Program-made: the position numbers and the translations under genes
Shown: positions 22,262-31,637 of the stretch, one piece after another
Position numbering within the stretch: the stretch's first letter is position 1
How the letters are laid out: each line of letters starts with the position of its first letter
NCBI RefSeq assembly: GCF_048569485.1
Contig: NC_134358.1
Coordinates: 237,853,404 to 237,917,403 of the forward strand
Length of the DNA stretch: 64,000 nt
DNA from: Anomaloglossus baeobatrachus
Taxonomy: Eukaryota > Chordata > Amphibia > Anura > Aromobatidae
Reading direction: 5' to 3'
The notes under the pieces: model-generated
What the model was told of the DNA's origin: nothing
Seen by the model: only the letters and a program-made list of their open reading frames with translations
The model's database searches: none

Positions 22262-22700
22262 TTTAAAGAAGCATTGCCATCCAAATTTATATTCTCTTAA
22301 TATATTGCAGTCATATTATATAGCACGGTGTACATACAATTGCTCATTTTGCCTTTCTATTCAGTTAATTTTTCTCTTTTCCATTAGGTCTATAACATCA
22401 CATGATTAAAAATAGATTAGCTGAATCCTTCTAAGTTTTATGTTGAAGCAGAAAGTCTTTTCCCTGCAGGAGTCATCACTTCAAAGTCAATAGCAGGGAA
22501 AGGAGTGGAGCAACTGGGTCAGGAGTTGAATATGGGGGGGATGACTCATGCAGGGAAAAGCGCTCCCTGTTTCTACAAAGAGCATAGAAAAGTGAAGCAT
22601 TAACTGGGTAGGAAGGCAAAATGAGCAGTTGTATGTACACAGTGCAACATAGCATAACTGCAATATTTTAAGAGGATAACATTTTTGATGGGAGTGTTTA
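22262..22700. mobile_element. Palindromic MITE
   Basis: Left block TATATTGCAGTCATATTATA-TAGCAC, CATACAATTGCTCATTTTGCC; right block GGCAAAATGAGCAGTTGTATG, GCATAACTGCAATATTTTAAG. The arms pair over roughly 100 bp. The centre holds paired CCCTGCAGGAGTCATC/GATGACTCATGCAGGG. Non-coding, in the elovl2 intron. Confidence 0.65.
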
Positions 22701-23209
22701 AGTTTGTTGTTGTAATGTGGAAACGGTCACAGGATATGAATGCTTTAGAGTCTGGACATGAAACCACAATGAACATATTTTCATTTGCACCATTAGATTT
22801 AATCCAAATAGAATTTACCAGACAAATTTGGGTGAATAACTCAAATTTGAATTTCGTAAGATTTGCTCATCTTGATATACTTCTAAAAACTTCCACCTTC
22901 CAATAACAGCACTTGCAGTTGACAAGGGCAGATCAGAAATGTCACAAATTTGACTTGTGGCAAATGTGAGTTCATTTTATAGTGTCAATCTACTGCCATT
23001 GTTTCTTTATGAAAGAAGGCATGACTGTGTGCTTGATTTTATTCCACTGCTTGTAGTTCCCGTAGCAGAAACACCTGAACTCGATATTAAGGAGAGGAGC
23101 TGTCCATATACTTATGTTCATACCATGTGTATATATAAACTGATTTATGTATTTTTGTATTATAATTTTTATTTTTTATTTTTTTTGTTCTGTTTTCCAC
23201 ATTACACAG
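22701..23209. other. Intron sequence before the elovl2 HVYHH exon
   Basis: AT-rich with no repeat ends seen. A pyrimidine-rich tract (23160-23200) forms the polypyrimidine stretch of the acceptor for the exon at 23210. Confidence 0.5.
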
Positions 23210-23381
23210 GTGGCCAAAGTTTTGTGGTGGTACTATTTTTCCAAAGCAATTGAATTCATGGACACAATTTTCTTTGTTTTACGGAAAAAGAACAGCCAAA
23301 TCACATTTCTCCATGTATATCATCATGCCACAATGTTCAATATATGGTGGTGTGTCATGAACTGGATCCCTTGTGGTCAGA
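23210..23381 (+). CDS. elovl2: elovl2 exon with the HVYHH catalytic box, residues about 112-169
   Basis: A 172-bp exon (57 codons plus one base) from acceptor ATTACACAG to donor GTAAGT. It encodes [49 protein letters not shown] and MNWIPCGQ, with the last A starting a serine codon completed in the next exon. The KxxExxDT block (KAIEFMDT) and histidine box HVYHH are the two hallmarks of ELO elongases; the histidines serve condensation at the ER. Compared with human: S124A, V125I, L128M, T139N, S152T and L161M, all mild. Confidence 0.97.
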
Positions 23382-23721
23382 GTAAGTTTCCGTTGGTGGC
23401 ATAGCAGTGGCTAAAAGCAGCAGTAGTCATACTAGGGCCACACGTTAGCCTCAGTATGTTGGCCAATTTCCTTCTTATTTTGGGTTGGCTCATACACACA
23501 AATTACTTTATTATTTATTGGAGTGTAGTTTTATTTAGTCATACACAATAGTGTAGCATCTATAATGGAGTACATGGTGTACATTTAGATAAATATTAAT
23601 GTTATACTTTGCATGGCACAGAATACAACCCTTAATCTCTGGATTAATGCTGGGAACTAAGTTGTGAAATAATGCTGTCTAATTTATAATTATTTCCTCT
23701 CATTTGTTAATACCTATATAG

Positions 23722-23846
23722 GTTTCTTTGGACCAACGTTAAACAGTTTCATTCATGTCCTCATGTACTCCTACTATGGCCTCTCAGTTATTCCATCCAT
23801 GCACAAATACCTCTGGTGGAAGAAATACCTCACTCAGGCACAGCTG
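23722..23846 (+). CDS. elovl2: elovl2 exon, residues about 169-210
   Basis: A 125-bp exon after a short 340-bp intron. Acceptor TATATAG, donor GTAAGC. Completing the split serine, it encodes [38 protein letters not shown] and AQL. This includes the [14 protein letters not shown] membrane helix, a strongly conserved ELO family block, and the K-rich loop before the next helix. Human ELOVL2 differs only at I/V and F/I positions. Confidence 0.97.
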
Positions 23847-24195
23847 GTAAGCGATACCAAATCCATTTCTCTACATGACTACCTAGATACATTTGTATGT
23901 ATCGGTATTGGACCACCTGTATTTTGGTCCCTGCAATATTTTTGTTAGATCTTTTTTTACTAAATGGAATTAAAAAAAACCTCTAGGATTTAAAGGGGTT
24001 ATCTACCAATATGATGAAATTACCTAACACTAGAAGATCACCAAGTATCTGTCCCAAGGGTTTGTGCTATTTAACCTAGAACATGCAACCATAGAAATCT
24101 ACAATAGTAAACAAGTAACCTAGCAGGCCTGCAAGGCCCCAGGTATGCGTTCTAGGGTTAACCACCAGCATATCCAAATGAAAACCAACTATTTC
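23847..24195. other. elovl2 intron, no feature seen
   Basis: AT-rich intron sequence with no reading frame or repeat ends recognised. Confidence 0.5.
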
Positions 24196-24990
24196 ATTTT
24201 TAAAGGGAACCTGTCATTTTCTTTTTTCTATATTGAATTCCAATAATGTCTTGTTAGTGATGCAATGTGCATCACTAACATGGTGTTCTTAAAGAAAAGG
24301 ACCCAGTATCTTTAAAAAAAAAAAAAACCCAAACCAATAACACTTTTTATTAAGTGAATGGATTAGAGACCTTCTCTTCCAGTTATAGGGGTGGGGCTTT
24401 GTATCATTTCAGGACAGTCCTCTTCAAATTAATGCAGACCCATTGAACTCCGATTAACGTGACAGTTGTCACGGCACTCTCCTAGTGAATCCCGCATTTG
24501 TGCTCTGCTAGTCAGCTCCTATGGGCGCTGAATCTGGCTGTATGTCCCCAGCTTCATTTTATATAAGCGCATGCTCCGGAGTTGCTGTGAGTCAATCTGA
24601 TGTCTCCTTGTGAGTGCGCACTGTTCTTGCCGCTCTGCTTGTAGCTCCGGAGCATGTGCATATATGAAATGAAGCTGGGAACATACAGCCAGATTTAGTG
24701 TGTATGCATGGGGAGCTGATGGTTCGTGCACACTCGCAGAATTTGCTAGGAGAATGCCATGACATCGGGCCAGTCACGGCAAAGGACATAAAGTAGTGAA
24801 AGAGCTTACCAAAAAGAAGTCTGGGTCCTTCCTCCAGTAGCTTGCACTGATGAAGCAGTGGAGAGTGAAGCAAGGTACGGTCCTCATCTTCACCTAAGTA
24901 GTGTGCACGCTCCCGATTTTGATACCCAGCATAACACCACGCTTTCCTGGTTTGCCAAGAATACCTCCTTTTTATCATTTTCTCATGGTC
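24196..24990. repeat. Fold-back repeat region in an elovl2 intron
   Basis: It starts with the AAAGGGAACCTGTCA motif shared with the end of the palindrome at 60358. The core is an inverted repeat: AATCTGGCTGTATGTCCCCAGC with ATGCTCCGGAG (24530-24580) pairs with CTCCGGAGCATGTGC and GCTGGGAACATACAGCC (24645-24690). Outer pairing: GGACCCAGTATCTTT (24300) with AAGAAGTCTGGGTCC (24815). Non-coding. Confidence 0.6.
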
Positions 24991-25069
24991 AGTTCCATAC
25001 ATAAGGCAGCATGCTAAACATTATTTTTGGCTCCGTACATAACTTTCTACAACTCACAACGGTGTACAC

Positions 25070-25094
25070 TTTTTTTTTTTTTTTTTTTTTTTTT
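25070..25094. repeat. Poly(T) tract
   Basis: About 25 T in a row in the intron. Nearby purine runs (25260-25285) are A-rich. No target duplication was identified. Confidence 0.85.
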
Positions 25095-25399
25095 ATAAAG
25101 ATTATTGGTACATTAGAACTTGTGCTATTACTGATTTTTTTCTTTCAAATATATAATTTATTGAATTTTATATTTTGAGCAAAAAAAGAAGTCAAAATGT
25201 ATCACTTCAACAAGTTAGTAGATCATATTATAATGAACACACAAGGAAAACAAAACGTACAAAAAAAAACAAAAAAAAAAAGAAAGGGGATGGATACGGA
25301 AGGATCAGGATTGATGATTAACCAACAGAAAGACTTTTGTTTGGCATACGTGGATGTGCATGTCTTATCCACAGGTCCCAGATCCTGAAAAATTTACCC

Positions 25400-25562
25400 T
25401 CAATTTAAAAAAATTTGTTTAAAAGAACTGAAGTCCTCAGTGGTTGATACCTTTTAATGGCTAACTGAAAAGATGGTAATAATTGCAAGCTTTCGAGGAC
25501 TTCAGTTCTTTTAAACAAATTTTTTTATCTCTACTGGCTAACACGGTACAAAGATATATTTT
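25400..25562. repeat. Conserved frog-type retroposon block with inverted ends
   Basis: AAATTTGTTTAAAAGAACTG followed by GTCCTCAGTGGTTGATACC, then GCAAGCTTTCGAGGAC and the inverted CAGTTCTTTTAAACAAATTT. It ends TACTGGCTAACACGGTAC and AAAGATATATTTTA. I recognise the last block as a very common amphibian repeat end (memory only). Confidence 0.5.
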
Positions 25563-25694
25563 ACTTCCCTCAATTTAAGACACTAGTGAGTTCATGGTCA
25601 TAAAATTCTCCATTGGGGGTAAAAACTCCAGGTACGGGATGTAGCGATATTTTAAAACAGAAGTAGTGATTGGCTTTTTATCCATCTTTTCCAG

Positions 25695-25829
25695 ATCCAG
25701 TTCTTGCTCACTATTTCACACACGCTGAGTGCAGCGATTAAGCCCTGTGGGTTTCCTTTCGGTTGTCTCATATTCCAGTCCTCTTATATGACGACATTAG
25801 TCTTGTTATTTGTTAACTTCTATCTAAAG
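25695..25829 (+). CDS. elovl2: elovl2 exon with the ELOVL2-type cysteine, residues about 211-255
   Basis: A 135-bp exon (45 codons, phase 0 at both ends), acceptor TTTTCCAG, donor GTAAGT. It encodes [38 protein letters not shown] and FVNFYLK: two membrane helices around the KPCGFPFG loop. The residue after FPFG is cysteine (codon 24, human position 234 by counting). ELOVL5 has tryptophan there. In the rodent enzymes this position (rat C217 versus W231) was reported to decide whether C22 acids are elongated. The frog gene keeps the ELOVL2 state. The first residue is I where human has V. Confidence 0.97.
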
Positions 25830-25907
25830 GTAAGTTATCCACAAGGACAACATGTACCTTATTAACTTCATATTATACTATGATCACTCCCTTTTTTTAC
25901 ATGAACA

Positions 25908-25910
<3 letters not shown>

Positions 25911-25961
<51 letters not shown>

Positions 25962-25976
25962 TACATACACACATAT
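25911..25976. repeat. (AT)n then (AC)n microsatellite
   Basis: ATATAT units for about 33 bp followed by ACACAC and ACATAC units, 82 bp after the end of the 25695 exon. Confidence 0.9.
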
Positions 25977-27622
25977 AATTGATTCATATTTTTATGTTAT
26001 ACTTTACGTCTATTGTTGTAAGATGTGACTTGTGCTTTACATCACAAAATACTAAAGTTTGACACAAAAGTCTGACTGTACTACTGCAAGGTTCAGAAAG
26101 CAGCAGATGTAAAGAAGCAAAACTAGGGAAAGCAGAATCTACATGGCTACATTTAGTGTTATTTTTCTAGATTTTTAAAAAAATATTCTAAAAGGCGAAC
26201 ATTTCTATCCTGTGTGAGAAGCAAATTGCAGTGATTTACCAAAACTGATGAGCAGGTAGATTACAGTGGTAGGAATCAGGAGAGCAAACGTTTCTAATGT
26301 CTGCTGAAAATATTTGTATTTAGCGTTCCTCCGTCCTCCATTCTCATGCAAAAGTATGAACTGACAACGGACGAATCACTACACAGACCTCCAATTTGTT
26401 TACAGTGGCAATGTCAAACTGATTGACAAGGGTAGTGTTCAATCAGTTTGTACATATTCAGGAAGAACAGAGTAATAGCACACAGCATACTTCTCAGATA
26501 AGGTAGTTTTATGCGGCATACATCAGTAGCAGGGACAAGTCCTGCGTAAGATACCCGTACTTTTTTTTATTCATCAGAATCTGTTAAACAGAAAATAAGT
26601 AGGAAACTGATATCATGCACTTCAACTGTTTTTTTTTTTTTCTAAATTTATACTCCGTCTTGTTCACTTCTAAAGAAAAGACAATTTTTCTTTTGAAAAA
26701 AGCAAATGATGAACGATTGATTATATGGTATATTCATTATCCTTCCAAAGTACAAATAATGCAAATGTATTACTGGAAAAATAAACCAAAGTCGAAAAAA
26801 AATGACAAATAGCATGCTGAACACTTTGGGAGAATAATGATAATATCACAAAATATAACAAAATGTTCCACCAATGTCTCCTTTTTCAGAGGGAAAAAAA
26901 GTAAGCGGTAAGAGGTGCATACAGTTTACAACACGAAAGCCAAAAGAAACCGGCAAAACTTAAGAGTAACAATCGTTTTCATTTTTTTCCTCAAATTATT
27001 AGTACACATGAAAATAATAAACTTTTTAAATATATCTTATCAGAGAATCTGCTTCTTTCTCTTTCCGTTCTGATCGTTCATTCTCAGTTCATGGGTAAAA
27101 TCTGTATTCAGTGAAGTCTTATTTTCCCATTACTGAGATAAAAGATGATCTTTGGGGCTCATGTATTATGGAACTTCCAACATGTCTGCCTCCATCTCTT
27201 TCTTTCTATAGAACTTTAAAAGCACCGCCAGTACTCTGTCCAAATAATGGGAAATTGAAAGCAACACGGACCATCCTAGTGGTATCTCGTTTTTACAGAT
27301 ACATTACCATTCTGCAGCATAAGACACTGGAAATGGTCCTGTAAATTATTTAAATGAATAATCGCTGTTGAGGGGGGAAAAAAACAAAATGCATTGCACA
27401 TGGACAGCACATGGATGACAAGTGAGAAAAAAAGTCATCGTACTTTTCTGCATGAAAATCGGTCCAATTTTTTATGCGCTAGTGTGAGCGTACCCCAAGA
27501 GTGACAAATCCGTGCAGGAGAAGAAAAAAAACAAAACAGATTTATTGGATAAGATATTACAAAACTTGCTTAGGTTTTGTGTGTACTATTAATTTACCAA
27601 GTAGAAATTGAAACGACGCTTA
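25977..27622. other. Last elovl2 intron, no gene seen
   Basis: AT-rich intron DNA of 1.6 kb with homopolymer runs. Short frames (26615-26812, 27111-27344) have no domain and no supporting splice sites. No complete repeat recognised. Confidence 0.5.
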
Positions 27623-28107
27623 AGGGGGCTTTACACGCAACATCGCTAACAAGATGTCGTTGGGGTCATGGAATTCGTGACGTACATCCGGCCTAGTTAG
27701 CGACGTCGTTGCGTGTGAAACGGAGGAACGACCATTAACGATCAAAAATACTAACCTAATCGTTGATCGTTGACACGTTGTTCTAATCCCAAATATCGTT
27801 GCTGTTGCAGGACGCAGGTTGTTCGTCGTTCCTGCGGCAGCACATCGCTATATGTGACACCGCAGTAACGAGGAACATCATACCTGCGGCCGCCAGCAGT
27901 GAGGAAGGAAGGAGGTGGGCGGGATATCCTGGCTGCTCATCTACGCCCCTCCGCTTTTATTGGGCAGCCGCTTAGTGACACCGCACGAACCACCCCCTTA
28001 AAGGAGAGATTGTTCGGCAGCCATAGCGACATCGGTGAAGAGGTAATTGCGTGCGACGCTGCCGTAGCAATATTGTTCGCTACGGCAGCGATCACCCCGC
28101 TTTACAC
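27623..28107. mobile_element. Harbinger-like MITE in the last elovl2 intron
   Basis: After TTA (27620-27622) it begins AGGGGGCTTTACACGCAAC, the same end as 31078. It contains TCCTGCGGCAGCACATCGC, GGAAGGAGGTGGGCGGGAT and CTGCCGTAGC blocks in the same order as 19405 and 31078. The right end (CCCCGCTTTACAC, then TAA) is decayed. It ends 138 bp before the last exon. Confidence 0.75.
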
Positions 28108-28245
28108 TAACTCAAAGCATGCGTTTTAGAGTTATAAAAACACATTAGCGCATGCCATCATTTCCTTGCCTTTTTTGTATACAAAGATAAAAGAATGTGA
28201 TAAAATAATACAGACTAACAATGTAACCTTTATTTTCCTACTTAG

Positions 28246-28368
28246 ACTTACAAAACAAGACCATCAAAATCCGAGACAAATGGTTCGGCCAGCACAGAGC
28301 TTCAGAATGGATTTCACAAAGACTTAATAAATGCAAGCAATGGTGCTGTGCACAAGAAGCACAACTAG
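28246..28368 (+). CDS. elovl2: elovl2 terminal coding exon, residues about 256-295
   Basis: Acceptor TTTTCCTACTTAG; 40 codons and a TAG stop at 28366-28368. It encodes TYKTRPSKSETNGSASTEL, QNGFHKDLINASNGAVHK and KHN. The TY start, the NGF block, the ASNG block and the tail align with the human tail (TYRKKP..., KNGFSKAY, AANGV, NKKAQ). The last four residues KKHN form a dilysine KKxx signal, which in this family keeps the enzyme in the ER. The tail diverges freely in all vertebrates, so the lower identity is expected. With the upstream exons the visible part makes 210 residues of an expected 295. Confidence 0.95.
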   Translation, partial: TYKTRPSKSETNGSASTELQNGFHKDLINASNGAVHKKHN

Positions 28369-28835
28369 AGCCTGATGAAGGATTATTAAGAAGCCGCCTC
28401 GGATTGAAGCAATATCTGAACACGCTTCTAGGCAGCCTCCTCCTAACAACTGAACAATATCAGTTTCCGTTAGAAGCATTTTTTTAAAATAATCACTACC
28501 CCAGATTACTGTAATCTTTTGATATATAGATTATGACAAAATGACGACATTTAAGGCTTTTGTCCAAATGTCATCATAACAATATTGCAAAATGGAAAAT
28601 ACTTAATTGTAGTCCAGGAAATGCCTTATATCATCCCGACGACGTTCTTTTACATGTCTAACAATTTTTAATTTAATGTAGACCTTTCTACTTACTAAAG
28701 TTTAAATTCTGTGAAGACAGACTACTTGTATTTTACTTTACACAATCTGGATATTCTGAACAAGTATCTTATCAGGCAATCACAAGGCAGGAACATACAT
28801 AAAGTATATAGACAATTTTAAGGTTCATTCTTTTA
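28369..28835 (+). other. elovl2: Probable start of the elovl2 3' UTR
   Basis: AT-rich, unique-looking sequence directly after the stop. No AATAAA or ATTAAA is found before the fold-back element at 28836; a weak variant CATAAA lies near 28796. The UTR may therefore use a variant signal or run into the repeats. Confidence 0.5.
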
Positions 28836-29269
28836 GGGTATGTGCGCACGTTGCTTTTTACCTGCTTTTTTGCTGCTTCTTCTTCTGCGCTGTTTAACCC
28901 CTTAAGGACGAAGCCAGTTTTGTACTTAATGACCAGGCCATTTTTTGCAATTCTGACTAGTGTCACTTTATGAGGTCATAACTCTGGAACGCTTCAACGG
29001 ATCCCGGTGATTCTGACATTGTTTTTTCGTGACATATTGTACTTCATGATAGTTATAAATTTAGAACGATATTTTTTGCTTTTATTTGTGAAAAAATTGG
29101 AAATTTGATGAAAATTTTGAAAATTTTGCAATTTTCAAACTTTTAATTTTTATGCCCTTAACCCAGAGAGTTATGTCACACAAAACAGTTAATAAATAAC
29201 ATTTCCCACATGTCTACTTTACATTAGCGCAATTTCTGAAACAAAATGTTTTGGGGTTAGGAAGTTAGA

Positions 29270-31060
29270 AGGGGTCAAAGTTCATCAGCAATTTCCCATT
29301 TTTTCAACAAAATTCACAAAACCATTTTTTTAGGGACCACATCACATTTGAAGTGACTTTGAGAGGCCTAAGTGACAGAAAATACCCAAAAGTGACACCA
29401 TTCTCAAAACAGCACGCCTCAAAGTACTCAAAACCACATCCAAGAAGTTTATTAACCCTTCAGGTGCTTCACAGGAACTAAAGCAAAGTGGAATGAAAAA
29501 AAGCAAAAAATAAAATTTTACCTAAAATGTTGCTCTACCCCAAATTTATTCACTTTTAGAAGAAATAACACAACAAAATGAACCCCAAAACTTGTTACCC
29601 ACTTTCTTATGAACGCGCCAATACCCCACATGTGGTCAGAAACCTTTGTTTGGACAAATGGGAGGGCTCGGAACAGAAGGAGCAATATTTGAATTTTGGA
29701 AAGCAAATTTGGCTGAAATAGATTGCGGGCACCATGTTGCATTTACATGTCCGCCAAGGTACCTAAACAGCAGAAACCCCTTACAAGTGACACCATTTTG
29801 GAAACTAGACCCCTTAAGGCTTCTATCTAGGGGTATAGTGAGCATTTTGGATCCACAGGTACTTCACAGATTTTGATAACGTTACGTTGTCACATTGAAA
29901 ATTTTCATTTTTTTCTCAAAAATGTTGCTTTAGCATCAATTTTTTCACTTTTTCAAGAGGTAATTCCAAAAATGTGACCCCAATGTTTGTTACCCACTTT
30001 TTTATGAGCGCGGTGATACCTCACTTGTGGTCTGAAACCTTTGTTTGGAGAAATGGGAGGGCTTGGAACGGAAGGAGCAATATTTGAATTTTGGAAAGGA
30101 AATTTGGCTGAAAAAGATTGCGGGCACCATGTCGCATTTGGAGGACCCCTAAGGTACGTAAACAGCAAAAAAACACCACAAGTGACCCCATATTGGAAAC
30201 TAGGCCCCTCAAGGAATTTATCTTGATGTTTGGTGAGTACCCTGAACCTCCAGGTGCTTTACAGAAGTTTATAACGTTGAGCCATGAAAATAAAAAAATA
30301 AAATTTTACCACAAAATTGTTACTTCAACCAGGTAGCTTTTTTTTTCACAAGGGTAACAGGAAAAAAATCACCATGAAATTTATTGCGCAATTTCTCCTG
30401 AGTTTGTTGATATCTTGTATGTGGTGGAAATCAACTGTTTGGGCACACTACAGGGCTCAGAAGAGGAGTGCAATTTGACTGCAAAATTGGCTGGAATCAA
30501 TAGCGGACGCCATGTTGCATTAGGAGAACCCCTGAGGTGCCTAAGCAGTGGAGGTCCCCCACAAGTGACCCCATTCTGGAAATAAGACCCCTCAAGGCTT
30601 TAATCTAGGTGTATATTGAGCATTTTGAATCCACGAATACTTCACAGAATTTGATAAGCTTAGGTTGCCATATTGAAATGTTCATTTTTTTCACAAAAAT
30701 GTTGATTTAGCGACACATTTTTCACTTTTTCAAGAGGCAACAACAAAACGTGTACCCCACAGGTTGTTATCTAATTTCTTGTGAGCGCAGGGATACCACA
30801 CATGTGGCCAAAAACCTTTGTTTGGATAAATGGGAGGGCTTGGAATGGAAGGAGCACCATTTGAATTTTGGAAAAGTTGAAGTAAATTGCGCGCACCATG
30901 TCACATTAGCAGGGCCCCTTGGGCACCTATACATCAGAAACCCCCCACAAGTGACCTCATTTTGGAAACTGGACCCCTCAAGGATTTTATTCAGGAGTAT
31001 AGTAAACATTTTGAATCCACAGGTACTTCACAAAACTGTTGCTGTAGCAAAAAATTTCTC
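29270..31060 (+). repeat. Diverged tandem array, period about 390 bp
   Basis: The block CCTTTGTTTGGANAAATGGG recurs at about 29643, 30038 and 30816, and in decayed form near 30430. Each is followed by TTTGAATTTTGGAAA and, 150 bp later, by a CACAAGTGACCCCAT-type block and GAAACTAGACCCCT. Four to five units stand head to tail. Related text occurs in inverted orientation at 53100-54370 and 56770-57235. Confidence 0.7.
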
Positions 31061-31077
31061 ACTGTTAAGGGGGCTTT

Positions 31078-31637
31078 ACACGCTGCGACATCGCTAATGC
31101 GGAGTCGTTAGGGTCACGGAATTGGTGACGCACATCCGGCCGCATTAGCGATGTTGCTGCGTGTGACACCGATGAGCGATTTTGCATCGTTGCAAAAACG
31201 TGCGAAATCGCTCATCGGTGACATGGGGGTCCATTCTCGATTATCGTTACTGCAGCAGTAACGATGTAGTTCGTCGCTCCTGCGGCAGCACACATCGCTA
31301 TGTGTGACGCCGCAGGAACGAGGAAGCTCCCCTTACCTGCCTCCCGGCCGCTATGAGGAAGGAAGGAGGTGGGCGGGATGTTCCGGCCACTCATCTCCGC
31401 CCCTCCGCTTCTATTGGGCGGCCGCTCAGTGACGTCACTGTGACGCCACACGGACCGCCCCCTTAGAAAGGAGGCGGTTTGCCGGTCACAGCGACGTCGC
31501 CGGGCAGGTAAGCATGTGTGACGCATCTGCGCGATGTTGTGCGGCACGGGCAGCGATTGCCCGTGTCGCACAACAGATGGGGGCGGGTACCCACGTTAGC
31601 GATATCGGGACCGATATCGCAGCGTGTAAAGTAGCCT
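31078..31637. mobile_element. Harbinger-like MITE (560 bp)
   Basis: The ends AGGGGGCTTTACACGCTGCG and, inverted, CGCAGCGTGTAAAGTAGCCT are flanked by TTA (31075-31077, 31638-31640). It is CpG-rich, with long internal pairing (GATGAGCGATTTTGCATCG with the inverse GCGAAATCGCTCATC, and ATCGGGACCGATATCG). It lies inside the TTAA-family element. Confidence 0.85.

Noticed and set aside
22957-23253. Open frame running into the HVYHH exon in another frame
   Set aside because: Mostly intron; the splice acceptor at 23208-23209 and protein similarity define the exon instead.
28369-28385. GCCTGATGAAGG just after the elovl2 stop, resembling the retroposon module
   Set aside because: The match is 12 bp and not followed by the GAAACGC part; probably chance.
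29270-31060. CRISPR-like regular repeats
   Set aside because: Units are about 390 bp and diverged, and the DNA is vertebrate; there are no short repeats with unique spacers.
29646-31111. Similar short open frames in successive units (GGLGTEGAIFEFWK type)
   Set aside because: They follow the tandem repeat and drift in frame; no start context, domain or conservation of codon structure was evident, so they are not listed as genes.
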